Made by a program: the position numbers and the translations under genes. 64,000 nt of DNA, from contig NC_049563.1 in NCBI RefSeq assembly GCF_013368755.1, positions 5,146,001 to 5,210,000 on the forward strand. The letters are read 5' to 3'. Under the pieces are notes generated by a model that worked only from the letters and a program-made list of their open reading frames with translations, searched no databases and was not told where the DNA came from. Shown one piece after another: positions 46,876 through 59,893 of the stretch (positions are counted from its first letter, which is position 1; each line of letters begins with the position of its first letter). This DNA is from Talaromyces rugulosus (taxonomy: Eukaryota > Ascomycota > Eurotiomycetes > Eurotiales > Trichocomaceae).

Positions 46876-48912
46876 TTCCCGCAAGTTACATGTGACGAAA
46901 GTGATGCTGTGACCGATTGCGTCTGCACAATTTTTTGTATTTTATCTTCGACTCTCTTTTCCTTTCGTATATCTACAAACCCCGGTCAGAGGAGGGATGT
47001 CCCTTGATATTTGTTATCAATGTTGAGCAGGGAACAACGGCGTATTAACCCCTGGATTATATCTTCCTTTTGTCCTTTCCTCCATTCTTCGGGGGCGCGT
47101 CATTCCGAGGTTACATGTATTCAGATTTCCCTTGATTATTTGAGTTTTTTTCCCTTCCCTAGAAATAATGTCGAGTTGTCGATTATTCAACGTCTCCCCT
47201 GTTCCTTGTAGATGAGACTAAAATGAAAAGCCCACGAGTCAGCCACATGCAATTAGCAACAGGTAGCGAGCACAATTGAAATTTGTACCACGCCCTGCTA
47301 GGGCCAACGGCAGAAATATCGTTCAACATAGCTTTTCCTCGGATAAAAGGATCTCGAGGCCAGTTCAACGATGGCATTGCTACTCAAAAACTCGAGACCC
47401 TTGTGCTACTTAGAAGCCATGCCACTCTAACAATTTTTGGAAGTCTGTTGAACATTTGTGCTACAGCCTACACCGTAGCAGGCCGCCCAGGACCGGGAAG
47501 AATAGATTATTGCGTGCATCCTGCCCACGAGGAAGACAGGGGGAGGGAGTAAGCTCTTAGCCCCGTCTTCCATGTTCTAAAGTTTGGGCATCTTGCTGCA
47601 ACTTTCCGAAGATGAAATTGAGACATCCAAAAAAGACCAAAACAACGGGGGTAACTTTTCTTTTTTTGTTTTCTTTCTTTCGAGGCAGCTAGATTTCTGT
47701 GCAACGTGAGACGGCTCTACAGCATTTGCCCACGAGGGGTTGGTTGCACTACTGTCTTTTTCCCCCCCGGGCGGTGGTTTTGACGCAGAAAAAAACAAAA
47801 AAACAAACAGTATTTGCTTCATAATTGCTGTGAGGCGGGAAAATGAAACGGTTGACCCATTTAATTGCGGAGAGAGATGATGATGGTGTTTCTCTTCAAA
47901 CGAACTCATCTGGTCGGTTCTGTTTGCATGCATACAGAACCGGTTGTGCTGTGTCACCCGTTGGCCCATGGCTGTTGTGCAAGGAAGCATGAAACGCGGG
48001 GATCTCTGGACCGGAAAAAAAAAACGGATCGAAAAAAAAGTTCTAACCAGGGGGCAGTTCATCATTTGTATCACCAGTCTCGTCCGAGTGTTTCCTTTCT
48101 GCCTTCGACAAATCTCGCTTCGAGGGAGACAAGAAAGTACCTGGAAATGAGCCATGGGACATTCAACTGTACTGGGGGTTCACCCCCTTTTTTCTTTCTT
48201 TCTGTACATGGTACGTGCTGGCTAACACATGAGATATGATAAACTGATCAAAGCATGGAGCCTTTTAAAACCCGATCATTCCGTTTTCCAGATGAAACTT
48301 GGGCTGTGCACACAAATTCCAGTTCCGCCAAGTATCGTCAAGTACACATATCAGTTTCAAGATGGAGACCAAACCTGGTCTATGAGTCTCCCTCCTCCTC
48401 AATTGCTCCTTTTGGTGAGGAAACAAACAAACAGAGCTCGCTTCCTCACACCCCAATGCTCTTGAACAAGGTTCTAGAAGGTGTCATCCACTTTTTTTTC
48501 ACTCCCAGGAGTGAGTGTCTGAGAAGAGCTTGAAACATGGATGGGTATAGGTGTGCGGATAGACTTCAGATCCGTATGTTTTAGAAATTGGATATGTTGC
48601 GATCGGGCTTCATCTTGGTAAACACATCTATTTGAGCACATCCCCCCATAGCCGTTCACACGTTTCAGAGGGAGTCTTGAAGTTGATAAAAGCGCTGGCT
48701 TTTTCTCTGGCTCGCTCCTTTCCCTTTTTCTCTCCTCATTCCATTCTTCTTCATATCCTTTTGGCTCTGGTTAGCCTGATGTTTAGAACGCAGCACCACC
48801 ACATACATACATTCCCATTCTCTTCTTCCAAGGTTATCCTTACTCATACTTTTTTTTTTTTTGAAAAAAAAGACCTAGAAACACCGACAAGCTGGATCCA
48901 AACGAGAGCAAC
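46876..48912. other. 2-kb intergenic region, long leader of the APSES gene
   Basis: The top2 3' UTR is followed by pyrimidine- and purine-tract-rich DNA. From about 48690 to 48870 the sequence is CT-rich, as in fungal long 5' leaders of developmental regulators. The open frames seen (up to 192 codons, 47577-48155 minus) have poor composition and are not called. Confidence 0.45.
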
Positions 48913-50763
48913 ATGGCCTCTATTGAGTCCCTTCTCAACCCGGTTCCCCCAGTACCGGTCAGAAGGCGCCAGCAAGAACAACCGCAACAACGACCCAACA
49001 CTCTCCCGCCCGATACCAGTGGCAGACGACCGTCTCGCATCCCCAAGGACGCCCCGGTATTCAACCCCGGTGAAGCCAGAGGCGAGCTTCGGTATCCGCC
49101 ATGTGAAGAGCGAGACGAGTTTCTCGCTAGCCAGCATACTTTGTTTGACATCCATCCGCCTGTCGGCCATATCGCCGACTATCCTCGACACATTCCTTAT
49201 AGTAGTGAGAAGAAGGCTTTCTTGGAAAAGACCGGGAGGGAGAGCTTTGAAGGTGAGTTTTATTTTTTCTCTTTCGTTGCTGTGATGCTATGTTTGGTAA
49301 TAGTACTAATGTGTTGAAAAGTCTTCCAATACACGTTCAAGATACCCAACACGGAGAAGACTTGGACGGTCATGTGGGATTACAATATCGGTCTTGTTCG
49401 GACGACTCATCTGTTCAAGTGCAATGGGTACTCCAAGGTGAGCGGCCTTGGTTCCTGTTTTTGTATTGTTCTGGACTAAATTTTGAGTTTGCAGACAACT
49501 CCGGCCAAAATGCTCAATGCCAACCCCGGCCTTCGTGAGATCTGCCATAGTATCACGGGCGGAGCTCTTGCAGCACAAGGTGGGAAACATCACCATCATC
49601 CCTTACTGTACATGGTCTTACTCTTGAGTTTAGGTTACTGGATGCCTTACGACGCCGCCCGAGCGGTCTCTGCTACCTTTTGCTGGAGCATACGGTTCGC
49701 ATTGACACCGCTGTTTGGGAAGGATTTCCCAGACATCTGTAAACCTCCCGGAAGCCCCGAGTATGGGAAAATGATTGTCAAACCGGAAATCGTCCAGCAA
49801 TCGACCAGCACGGCAAACCTGTACCGGAACCAGGAACTGGAGTCGAAGACGAACTCTCAGCGGCAGCATCAAGGACAGAGAGTGCTAATGGATGTATCTC
49901 CATCCAGGCGAGACGGTATCAGCAATGCCACAGCACACACGCTTTCAAAAGGAGAGGACCGTTCTCTTTCTACTACTACTACGTCCGATAACTCATGGAC
50001 ACCAGTCAACTCATTGTCTCCCGAACGCACAAAACCAGTACGGCGTTCTGAGAAAAGGACAAACACGACCGGAATGCTGCCACCGGTTGAAGAAATGTTC
50101 CGTGCCCATCATAAAAAAGTGACCCGTTCCTCGCAAGCAAATCCACTGAAAAGACGTCTGAACGAGAACAGTACCGAGAATGCCGCAGTAGAATCATCAT
50201 CATCTGCTGCTGCTGGAAAATCTCGCAGGGAGGCACGCTCGGCCAGGAGGTCATATCCTTATGACGAGTCTTCAGCCGAGGACGAACAGGATTCGGACGA
50301 CGACATCAATCTGAATCTTACGACGGACGATAACGATTCCACCTCCTCGGATTCCGATGCAGACCTTGATCTCATCTCCGACTTGTCCATGATGACTTCA
50401 TCCGAGAGCGACGATGGAGAGAATGACGACCCTGAGCGTCGTAGTCGTCGTCGCCGTCACCATGGCCATTCAAAGCCGCAACAGAGGAAGAACAACAAGA
50501 ATCAACATGATGACAGTACCTTGTCCTCCACGACATCTCTGCAACCACCGCAATCAACACTACTCTCTAAACAACAACACCATCCGCGCGACCGCGAAGC
50601 TGCTGAGACGCTGCTGACGCTTTCGTCCCGATCTGGCTCGTCGAGCGTCGAGGAGCGGCCCGCGAACAACAGCACGAAACAGACGACGGATGGAGCTGCT
50701 ACTAATAACACTGCTGCGTCCAAGGAACACGCTATCAAACGACTGTGTCGAGTGAGTTTCTGA
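48913..50763 (+). CDS. APSES-domain transcription factor (Xbp1/RgdA-like)
   Basis: At least four exons. After a proline-rich N-terminus ([20 protein letters not shown]), exons 1-4 build a KilA-N/APSES DNA-binding domain: [69 protein letters not shown] and a winged-helix end before [17 protein letters not shown] proteins are nuclear regulators of cell-cycle genes and development in fungi. The C-terminal half is long, polar and acidic, with Ser/Asp runs and basic patches ([10 protein letters not shown]). The version of the domain resembles Xbp1/RgdA or Bqt4-type proteins rather than StuA; this is from pattern only. The stop at 50763 falls just after a perfect donor (GTGAGT), so a further short exon is possible. 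Confidence 0.85.
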
Positions 50764-51655
50764 TTGGTTAGATTCACATGTTGAAGACTAGCTGGATGTA
50801 TCTGGTCATGTCAATTTTTGGGTTCAAGATATCGTGATGTATTTACGTCAACCGATTGCTTTTGCTTTTGCTTTTACTTTTTTTGGGTTCTTTTGATAGA
50901 CTGTCTGATATTCTGGCCATATCTGGAGGATACTTTTTGCAATGTCTCTTGTCTGTTTTCACTCTCATTCTCATGTTTCTTCTCGAGTTGATTCCCGAGG
51001 GTCCATGTCCGCAGTTGCATAGATGATAGACATCAATGATAATAGTAATACATTCCTTTCAAAGTTTATATTTTACATGATATTTCCCCCCTACTACCTT
51101 TTTTATTCTATATGTAAAAAGCCTGGTGTAGAATGTAAGCTGATTAAAATTGACAAATTTATAACGAATCGACATTAGATACAAGTCGCATGATGATGAA
51201 AGGAACAAAAAAAAGTTATTAATTGAAGAGGAAACCAATATACCATATCCGAAAGTGATAAAAAATGAAAAGAACAAAAAAAAAAAAAAAACAGGGGGAG
51301 AGAAAAGACGTCTTACACAGTCCCTTCCCCCAATGAATGAATCTCAAACCACGAACACACAACTCGAACACAACTCGTCACTTCTCCGCTCCCCTTACCA
51401 CATTTATGTTTTTTTTTTGTTTCCACAATAAAAATAACAATAAGAAACTAATTACCAAAACAAACAAACAAGAGGGCACGAGTTTTATGTAAGCTCATTG
51501 CTCATGTTCCATGGTGTCGTCATCTGATCGATTGGTGAGATAGAGGGCCGAGCCCGGATCAATCAGTCATTAGTCGTGAGAGTTGCTGTGCGAGCAAACA
51601 CTAGGCATCTGGGTCCATTGGGCTTTACCGGTGAATGACCCGAATACCTATTGCT
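50764..51655. other. convergent 3' intergenic region
   Basis: About 890 bp between the APSES gene and the reticulon gene, with several A or T homopolymers (for example near 51275-51290). No gene is recognised; an extra last exon of the APSES gene cannot be excluded. Confidence 0.4.
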
Positions 51656-53118
51656 TTACAGAGCCAAAAGAGGCTCTTGCTGGCTCTCCGTGGACGCAGC
51701 AGATTCGGTCTCGGGAGTAGCAGCAGCAGCAACCGGCTCAGTCTTGGGAGCCTCGGGGAAGTCGGTGGTCTCGAACTTGGGAGGGCTCACGGGCTCGGGG
51801 TTGGCAGCTGGGACTTTGGTAGCTACAGGAGCGGCAGCGTGGCGGCTGCCGATGTAGTCCTGAGCCTTGCTGCTGTATTCGTTGGCATATTGCTTCACCA
51901 AGCCGGTGGCGCGTGAGGTGTGCTGGTTGGCAAGCTCCTTGGCTTGGTTTGCTTGAGCGTTGATAAGCTTCTGAACCTCGGCGATTTGCTCATCGATGAT
52001 CTCGCGGTTGCTGATGTAGATCAGAGGGCCGAGATAGGCGACGCTGACGGCGATCAAAGACAGACCCCAAAGAGGAACAATTTTGATGAGCCAGTACGAC
52101 AGGAAAGCGGCGATGAAAGCCTGTAAATAGTCAGATAACCGAGTTCTATCAAAATGCCTTCAGAAAACATACGGCGGCAGTGTAAACGACATTCTCGGCG
52201 AACAGAATGCGTTGGAACTCAATCAGGAAGAAGTCGGACAGTTGGCCTAGGTCTTCCAGGATTCCCTCGACGGTTTCCTTCGGCAGGGTGTAGTATTTAC
52301 GGGGACGGAAAGAGCTCGCAAGGCCCTTGTTGAGAACAAGCTTGCCGGCTCCTTCAGCAGCGGCGGTGACTAGATAAGCCAGAAATTAGCTTCCACCAAG
52401 TCAAGTATGAATCAAGGGCGACTTACATCCAAGGGTGACGTAAAGGAATTTGAAAACCCATCGCAGAAGAGGTAAATAGCGAGCAGCAAGAATAAAGGTG
52501 ACAACGCTGGCAAAAGAGATAGCAGTAGCGCGTGGCCGTTCCCACTGTTGATATCGTCAGTTTATACGCCGATACAATTGAAGTTCGGAGTGTAACGTAC
52601 GCTCAACAAGCTGTACAACAGTGAATGATAGTCTAATGCGATGTTAGCAATCAAATATCCCATCAAGAAGGGCGGGCAGCATACGAGTCAAGGGCTGGCC
52701 GGTCGAGGTAGTGGTGCTGGGGGTGACCTTGGTGGCATTCAAGCCCTGAAGCTCAGCACTGGTCTTGGAAGCTTCGGAGGCGACATTGTCTGCGACAGAA
52801 GCTAGATCATCCGTCAGTACGGATAAGAATGACTCTTTTAATCAAATTATTGGAAATAGACATGATCGATGACTGCTGATTGTCTTGCAGCTGATTTGGT
52901 TGTGTTATCTCGCAAGGGCCTGGTTGCTGGGAAGGGCGGATCGAGGGAGGGAAAAAAAAAAAGAGAGATAGCGTCAGGCATCACTACTTAACAAAGACTC
53001 AATGTTAGCACTCGGCACAACCGAGGTCATCGATGGCGATGAGAATAATGCAGCAATCATAACGTACCTTACTAGGTTTCGCAACAGCAGGGTACTGGAC
53101 ATCACCAGAGTCGGCCAT
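51656..53118 (-). CDS. rtn1: reticulon-like ER membrane-shaping protein
   Basis: Six exons. Exon 1 (53118-53073) encodes MADSGDVQYPAVAKP and is joined across a 270-nt first intron (donor A|GTAAGG) to SVADNVASEASKTSAELQ (from 52802). Further short exons restore PLTHYHSLLYSLLSWERPRATA. The reticulon homology domain shows two long hydrophobic hairpins: ISFASVVTFILAARYLPLLRW with the next stretch, and AFIAAFLSYWLIKIVPLWGLS with AVSVAYLGPLIYI. Between them lies the polar RPRKYYTLPKETVEGILEDL. The C-terminal 130 residues are Ala/Pro/Glu-rich. Reticulons wedge into the cytosolic leaflet to make tubular ER. It is divergent from INCENP. Confidence 0.93.
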
Positions 53119-54260
53119 TTTGATTATTGTGCGTTTCACCACGCTTTTCCTCCGAGTTGATAAGGGGTCGAAGGCAGTTGGCAGGATCTCCTGTCGGGGT
53201 CTCGATTCAGGAATGAAGAGCGCGAGCAGAGTTGATTCTCGTACAAGCTAGCAGAGGCGTGCAAAGGAGGCGAGCGAAAAATCTGGTGGGACGATGCAGA
53301 TGGCAGGAAGTTGGCTGAAGTGATGCAATCCGGCGATGCAGGACGATCCAACGGCCGAGCCGAGAAAAGAGGGTCGTGTGAGCGTCTCCACTCGGCACAA
53401 ACAAACATTTGCCTTGGGCGGAATAAAATTTATTATTACTACTACTAGTACAAGAATAATAATACAACAGCGGCGATAAGAACAAGAACAGCAATAGTGT
53501 GAATTTACAACTTTACTTCCTCTCGCATGGACTGCTCTTCCTTGCTGCCTGGTTTGCCCGCGAGGATTGATCAGCAGGAGCATTTAGCATGTGATCGGTC
53601 ATTTCCATTTTTGTGTTTGGCCATTTTTCAACGGCATAATACATTGATGATAATAATGCTGCTCTGTTTATATAAATCTGTCGTAAGGGAACAGGTTAAT
53701 GGCTTAATCGTGCGTGGTTTTGGAAGCTTCTCGCTGATGCTGGAGCTCTATATATAGTCACCGGGGGGGGAGATAGGGAAAGGATCTGTAGAAGATCGCA
53801 TAATCATGCAGTTACGAGAAATTAAAAATTCTTTGAGTAATTTCCTGGTCGCCCTCAATAGCTCCTTTACAATACTCATAAAAAATATAGCTAAAAATGC
53901 CAGACTGGAAGCTCGAGAAGCTCTTGGAGTACTTCGAGGACAATCGGCCAATCAGGGGCGGGGGATAGAGCTGACTTGGCGCCTGAAAGCCAAGGCCGCA
54001 ACACCATCACGTGACCCAGCGTCCTAGCGCGTCGCCCGTCGTCATTTCCGGATGTTTTGATGCCCGCCAAACAAGCAAGCGCGCTTCGACGACGACGACC
54101 ACCCCCAAATACTCAACACTCAACACTCAACGTCCAACACCCGCAATGAGTCTCGCAGTATAATAGACCGATTCTCGCACCCATCAACAGGAGCGCGATT
54201 TTGCGACCACGACATCGACCACTGAAACAGCACACGGATCGCCCATTGTTTACGTGCACC
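53119..54260. promoter_or_regulatory. divergent region between rtn1 and INCENP
   Basis: About 1.14 kb. Near INCENP it contains a CCAAT box next to a GC-rich patch (53948-53965) and the E-box at 54005-54016. Short tandem CAACACTC-like repeats occur at 54110-54135. Confidence 0.45.
54005..54016. promoter_or_regulatory. CATCACGTGACC E-box element upstream of INCENP
   Basis: Identical over 12 bp to the element upstream of top2 (41364-41375). Here it is about 245 bp upstream of the start codon and 55 bp downstream of a CCAAT box. Confidence 0.45.
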
Positions 54261-57200
54261 ATGGCTGCCGCCAGAGGAAAGCCCGTCGGCTCTGCGGCCT
54301 GGATTTCTGGGGAAAAGGAAAATGTGACGCGCTTGGTCGAGCAAGAGCTCGAAGAAGTCGAGTTCCCTGTCCGCCACGAACTCGATTGGCTCAATGAGCA
54401 CATGGCCGAGATCTTCTCGAACAATCAATTGTATGTGTGGGCGTTGTCGTCTCTACCTGACTCCGGGAACTAATAATAGCACACCACAGTAACATGACCG
54501 AGCTTCTCAAAACACCAGGCAAGATGAGAGGCAAAACGCCTCGCACGGCACGCAAGCGCAATCCAGACGAATCTCGTGTGGTATGTATTTCCGTTGCTGA
54601 TGTGTATGCTGTGTTGTGTTGACCGGGAATTAGCCTCTGAATGAGATATTCACATCCTCGAACCAGAAGCCTAAAGTACCTTCAAAATTTACTGCTGCTC
54701 TCGAGAAGACGGCTACAATTTCGAAACCATCCACCAAACCATCAGAAAAACCAGTTTCGAAACCAGCTGAGGAGCAATTCGATAAGAAACCTGTCGAACC
54801 AAACCAGAAAACAATCGCGCCATCTGGACAACCAGTTCAAAACAAGACGGAGAAAACAGGTGCTAGTGTTTCTGTTTCGAAAGGCAAAGAACCCGTACGC
54901 GACCAACCTGTCAACAACAGCAAGGCACTCAATTCTTTCTCTACGTATAATACCGATTCCGGCTATCACGGACTTCCCGATGAAGAAGAAGAAGAAGAAG
55001 AAGACGAGGTTATCCTGGCTGCCACACAAATAATTTCCGACAGCCCAGAACCAGCGGATGCGCAAGCTGTAGCAGGCCCGTCTACACAACCGCTCGAGGT
55101 TGATACAACACCCAAAGGACCACATAGAAAGAGTGAGTCGGTTGACAGGCGCACGACTGATCAATCATTCCACTCCGCTCAGGAAAATTTCCGGTCTCGT
55201 GGAGAAACTGTGGAGCCAATGGATGTTGCAGAAGATCACCAAGAAATAGCAGACGAGGTCACTCCTCGTCCATTCCCTAAAGCAGGACAAGAGCAATCCG
55301 AATCTCCGACTCAACCGGAAAAAATGATTGAAACCCAGTCTGACTTCAGCGATGGACATGATCAGGATGAAGATATGTCCCTTGACGAAAACTTTGACAA
55401 TCTTGGATCTCCATCCGACAATTCGACACCTGCTCGCCCTCCTATGCGGAAAAAGAGCAGCCTGAGTTTTGCATCACTACCTGCTCGGGAGCCGTTGATC
55501 AAGAAAAGAATGTCTCGCACTAGTCATCTGGATATGATTAAACCAACTGGACCAGGCCGTCAAAGCTACTTTGGTGGCCAAGGGGAAGGGCTAAAACCAT
55601 CTACCCTCGGTCTCAATATGGAGACAGAGGATCTGGATCTGGACAAGAAACAAAAATCATTGCAGGCCGAGCCTGATGACGGGTATGGAACTTCAAAGTC
55701 GTCAACGCAGCGGACGCAGAGACTGCATGATAAGATTAGTATGCTCGGCAAGACTCAGGCACCAAGGTCAACAAAATCTATCGCGCCATCACAAAGCACC
55801 TCTCAACTCAATTATCCTGATTTGCCAAGTAACAAGTCCAACACTGCCATCAATGAGTCTACATCTACATCAGCGATGACAAGTCAAGATGACTGGATCA
55901 AGCCCTTGAAATCGCCTCACAAAACAACTATTCCGAAGAGCCAGACAGCGGATGTCATGGAGCTTGTCGCAGGGAGCGACTCAGTCGGGAAACTTGAAAA
56001 AGGAAAGCTCGCACGTACTGAAACGTTCCACGACCTGCGTGACAAACGCTCACCCACGCCAAAGGGCTCGGTGTTTTCTGCTTTCGGCCACCATAAATCA
56101 GCATCTACATCTACGCCCCCTGCTGGACGATTCGAACAAGCTGCAATGCCCGCCTCTAATGTGGATGTGGAGTCTACGACACCCTCCGTTTCGCCGAGAC
56201 GGTTTGATGGCACAACGAGTGGACCAAAGTCCAAGTTTCAGTCGATAATGAAGTCGGCAAAGAGTCTTTTCTCTAGCAGTGCGAGTATTTCTGCGGCTGC
56301 TAAACTGGAAACGCTCTCCTCTCCTAGTGCTTCTCGCTCACAGCCCAACCTCTCGCAACCCCTATCTAGCCCTCAAAGGTTCTCCCCAAGCCCGCAAAGA
56401 GCTCCAATGCGGTTTCAAAATATGACCGAGTTGGATAAACCTGAAAGGAACAACAAACCACAGTACGCACTAGAAGACCCTTTTGAGGAACCCCGGGTTC
56501 GTCAAGAAAAAGCACAACCTAGCAGCAAACCAGATAAAATCGAGAAGGCGTCGACAAAGGAGCGTGACATGCGTGAAACTTCTGCTCCCTCTCAACAAGC
56601 TGTGCAAGCAAATGCAACGAAAATTCAAAAAGCCCCGCCACATGTTCCAAGGGACGCTGAAATTCTTAATGACGCCGAACATAAATTTCCCCTTCCACCT
56701 AGCATGTCTCATGCTCCTCCTGCTCAGCCCGCTCAGCCGGCCCAATCTACGAAACTGAGACCTATGAAGCCAACGAGAGAAGTTTCTCAGAAGCCAAAAC
56801 CACAGCCAATGTCGATCCGTGTCGGTAGTACACTGACCCGTGTGCCGATGGCTTCATCAACGTCTTACCTTCCGGAGCCTACTGCGGCTCCGACACCAGG
56901 GACAACCAAGCAGCCCAATCTTTCCAAGAAAGCTAGCAATTCTTCGCTACAGACTACCGCGTCAAACACGAGCTTCAAGAGTTCAGTGTCTAGCCAATCG
57001 CAGCGGAAAGCGCAAGTCGCAGCATCTGCAGAGAAAAAGAAACAGGCAAGGCCGCCATTTTACTCTACTATTTATCATGTACTAACGCTTTTATAGGATG
57101 AACGGGAAGCGGCATTGCGCAAGGATGAACAGAAAAAGCGAGCTGCACAACAGAAGCAGCAACAACAGGAAGAAGCTCGACGCGTGGAACGAGAGCGGTC

Positions 57201-58333
57201 TGTTGTGGAAGACCAAAAGAAAGCAGCCCAACGACAAGTTATTGAGCAACGCCGGCTCGAAAATTCGCGCCTAAGACAGGGCAGCCAGCCACCCAAACCG
57301 GCAAACGACATGGTTAGTTATTCATGGCAGAGTAAATGTGTCGACACACTATTGACAAGATACGCGCAGGGATCATCTCTACAACAGGACAAGACAGCTC
57401 AACGGGCTGACCCAGGTCCGACACGGCCACCCTCACGATTGGGCTCCACTCTGCAGTCTTTCAATCGATCTATTAACCAGCCCCCAACGAACCCTGCTAA
57501 GCCAGCAAAGAGGCCATTGGATGACGAGCCCCAAACTCGATCGGCAGCACCTGCCTATCGCCCGTCTGAAAAGCCAGCCGATGCAAAGAGGCGGAGGACT
57601 GAGGACGAATATAACCAACAACTTAACCAGCCTCCGCCACTCAAGCAACAGCCAATTCGCAAGGTAAGCTATTTTTGTGTCATTGTGGAAGAATACCCGG
57701 CAACTAACCGTGGCTTAGGAAAATGGAAAGCTTTCACTTATGGGACACGGCTATCCACAAGTACCTCAGCCGGGTGTCTCGGTGTACAAGGCGGCGCCCG
57801 TGCAGCAAAGTGCATCAGGTCGGCAGCTGAAGCACGGTGCTCCCATTGACATGACACAATACACCAGTGGGAAGATACCGTTTGCGCCGAGCAACCCCCC
57901 TGCAACGACAGTTCACAAGACCCCCAGTCACAAGACAGCTAATCTTGCAGCTCAACGAGCGCCGGCGAAAGTGTCCCCGCAATATCCTCCTAGCGAGAGC
58001 ATTCACCTGCCCGAGCCTAACACTGATAGCGAGGACGAAGACTCCGATGCTGACATGCTTCCCGTTCCTGATTGGGCCCAGACGGACGAGCTTCAGAGGG
58101 CCTTGGCGACTCAGGAGGACTTGCCAACGGAACACATTTTCGGAAGTATCGCGCCGTTTATGATGGAGGAGGTCTTCAGCAAGGACAAGAAGTTGAAAAA
58201 ATTCCGCGAGCGCACGAGCAGCGCCAACTGGGGCGGACCGGACGGCTTAACGCAGGAAGAGATCAGCCGGGACCAGGCTGCGCGACAGCGACTGCGCACG
58301 AACGGGCAGTGGTCGTACCATGTATCACGGTGA
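54261..58333 (+). CDS. INCENP: INCENP/Sli15-like chromosomal passenger complex scaffold
   Basis: Six or more exons, about 1240 residues. The short conserved N-terminus (WISGEKENVTRLVEQELEEV ... ELDWLNEHMAEIF) is the part that binds Survivin/Borealin-type partners. A long disordered Ser/Pro/Lys-rich middle follows, with acidic runs, then a single alpha-helix rich in Glu, Arg, Lys and Gln (REAALRKDEQKKRAAQQKQQ). The C-terminal IN-box reads VPDWAQTDELQRAL ... HIFGSIAPFMMEEVF and ends near SSANWGGPDGLT; this segment binds and activates Aurora B/Ipl1. The complex corrects kinetochore attachments and drives cytokinesis. One intron (57046-57096) uses a GC donor (CAG|GCAAGG) with a perfect TACTAAC branch site. 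It is divergent from rtn1. Confidence 0.92.
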
Positions 58334-59893
58334 CCAAGCTTCGTATTTTCCATCGTCGTTTTCTTTTCTCTTCTTCTTTTTTTTAGTAAGCATCCACATG
58401 CTTTGGCGGGCCCTGGGTGTGCTGGGTTTTGTGATTGGTGTTTCGGGGAACATAGTTAGGCGTTATATACGGGGCGTTCTGGTTGTTACTCAATTATTAG
58501 TGTTTTTTTATGGACGAAACCAGCTCCACGTGGTATTTTCATCAGGCTAGGCCTGACAGGTGTCCGGCGGATGGCGGCCACGAGGACTGAACTGATCTAC
58601 ATCGTGTTGCAGCAATCGGGGGGCCGAATCCAGGGCCGTAAGATTGGAATGTGCCGTGTCAACTCTATCTGGAGCCTAGGAATAAGATACAGTACTATTA
58701 CGGTAACGCAAGAGCGTGTCAGCTGCATGGAACAGCAATAAATAAGGGCGTGTATTGGAGGGCTCTGTAGTGAGTAGCGAATACGATACATGACAATGGT
58801 CCGGGAATGATGACCTGGATCCACCCCGGGCCTTACCATAAGCACTTTCCCCAACACCATTTCCCACCTGGCACCAACTCCCACCATCACCACTTGCGCC
58901 CCCCTCTGGAGTCTGATGTGAAACTGCTAGCGATAGACGAACTCTCACGCGACGCCGGGGGAAAACTAGCGCCGACAGCTAGCTAATGCACGCGCCAGCC
59001 CCGTTTGCCTTCCTGTTCTTTTTCGTTGATAGCCGCCGAGTCAGCAACAGCAGTAGCAGCAGTAAGCACGCCTGCTCGGGGCATCTGTCTGCGTATCTGC
59101 GTACAATAATACGGCATAACACGGCATAGTACAGCATAATACAGCGCCGGGGTTTCCATTGGTACCAGTTTTACACCGTCTCGTTGCTGATCTCGGCCTG
59201 CGTACTAAGTATAGCCGTCAGGACTATACGCCGCTGCTGTCTGACGAGATGCCATTGGACACCAATGTGTCGGAAGCTGAGAGAAGAACCGAAGGGACCC
59301 GGCATCACCCTGCGCCATTGGCCACACATGGAGGAATCTTCTCGAGCAAATCCTAACTTGTTATCCCCCCCTCCCTTCGTACAGTAGTACGGCATGTACG
59401 AGACCTACATGGCGGGGTAGGCTGTTGGAACGTAGCTAACTAGTCTTTGGGCCGGTATGGCGGTGGGCCAATGCGTGGTTAATACAGAGATCTGACCGAA
59501 TGATCAAGGGATACAATGTCGTGACCCCGCCATGGTTATGTATTCCCATGCGTTGACTCGGAGGCTTGACCGGGTCTTTCGTGACGGGGTCCTCCTCTAG
59601 GCGGAACCACTATTTATGTGCGGAACTAATATTAGTTTACATGCTTCGCCATGGCAAGCAAGTACTACTGATAGGCCGTGCACGTGAAGTCAGTCAGTCC
59701 CCTTCAAGAATCTCGTTGGGGAAGCTCGTCTCTTCCTTTTCATTTTCACCTCAAAAACATCCCGTCTACCTCCCCCCCCTAACGCCATCATTTCTCGGTG
59801 CTCTATACTCGCATGTGTCTGGCTGTGGAGGCAGGGCTAGCAGACTTGCCTCATGCTCATCAGTTGAAATGTCGCCCAAAGAAATTGGCAAGG
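58334..59893. other. intergenic region with short tandem repeats
   Basis: About 1.56 kb. It contains an AGC-rich stretch (59045-59065), a decamer tandem repeat (59109-59148), and CT-rich sequence (59725-59790) that may be the leader of the TPR gene. No gene is recognised. Confidence 0.4.
59109..59148. repeat. four tandem decamers (ATACGGCATA type)
   Basis: Units read ATACGGCATA, ACACGGCATA, GTACAGCATA and ATACAGCGCC. The divergence between units suggests an old duplication. Confidence 0.8.

Noticed and set aside
46345..46928. Long minus-strand frames under the top2 tail
   Set aside because: Antisense of Asp/Lys/Ala repeats gives long Ser/Val/Leu frames; not independent genes.
47577..48155. 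192-codon minus-strand frame in the 2-kb gap
   Set aside because: Composition (poly-Phe, poly-Lys from homopolymer tracts) is not protein-like, there is no domain, and it lies in a likely leader/3' UTR region.
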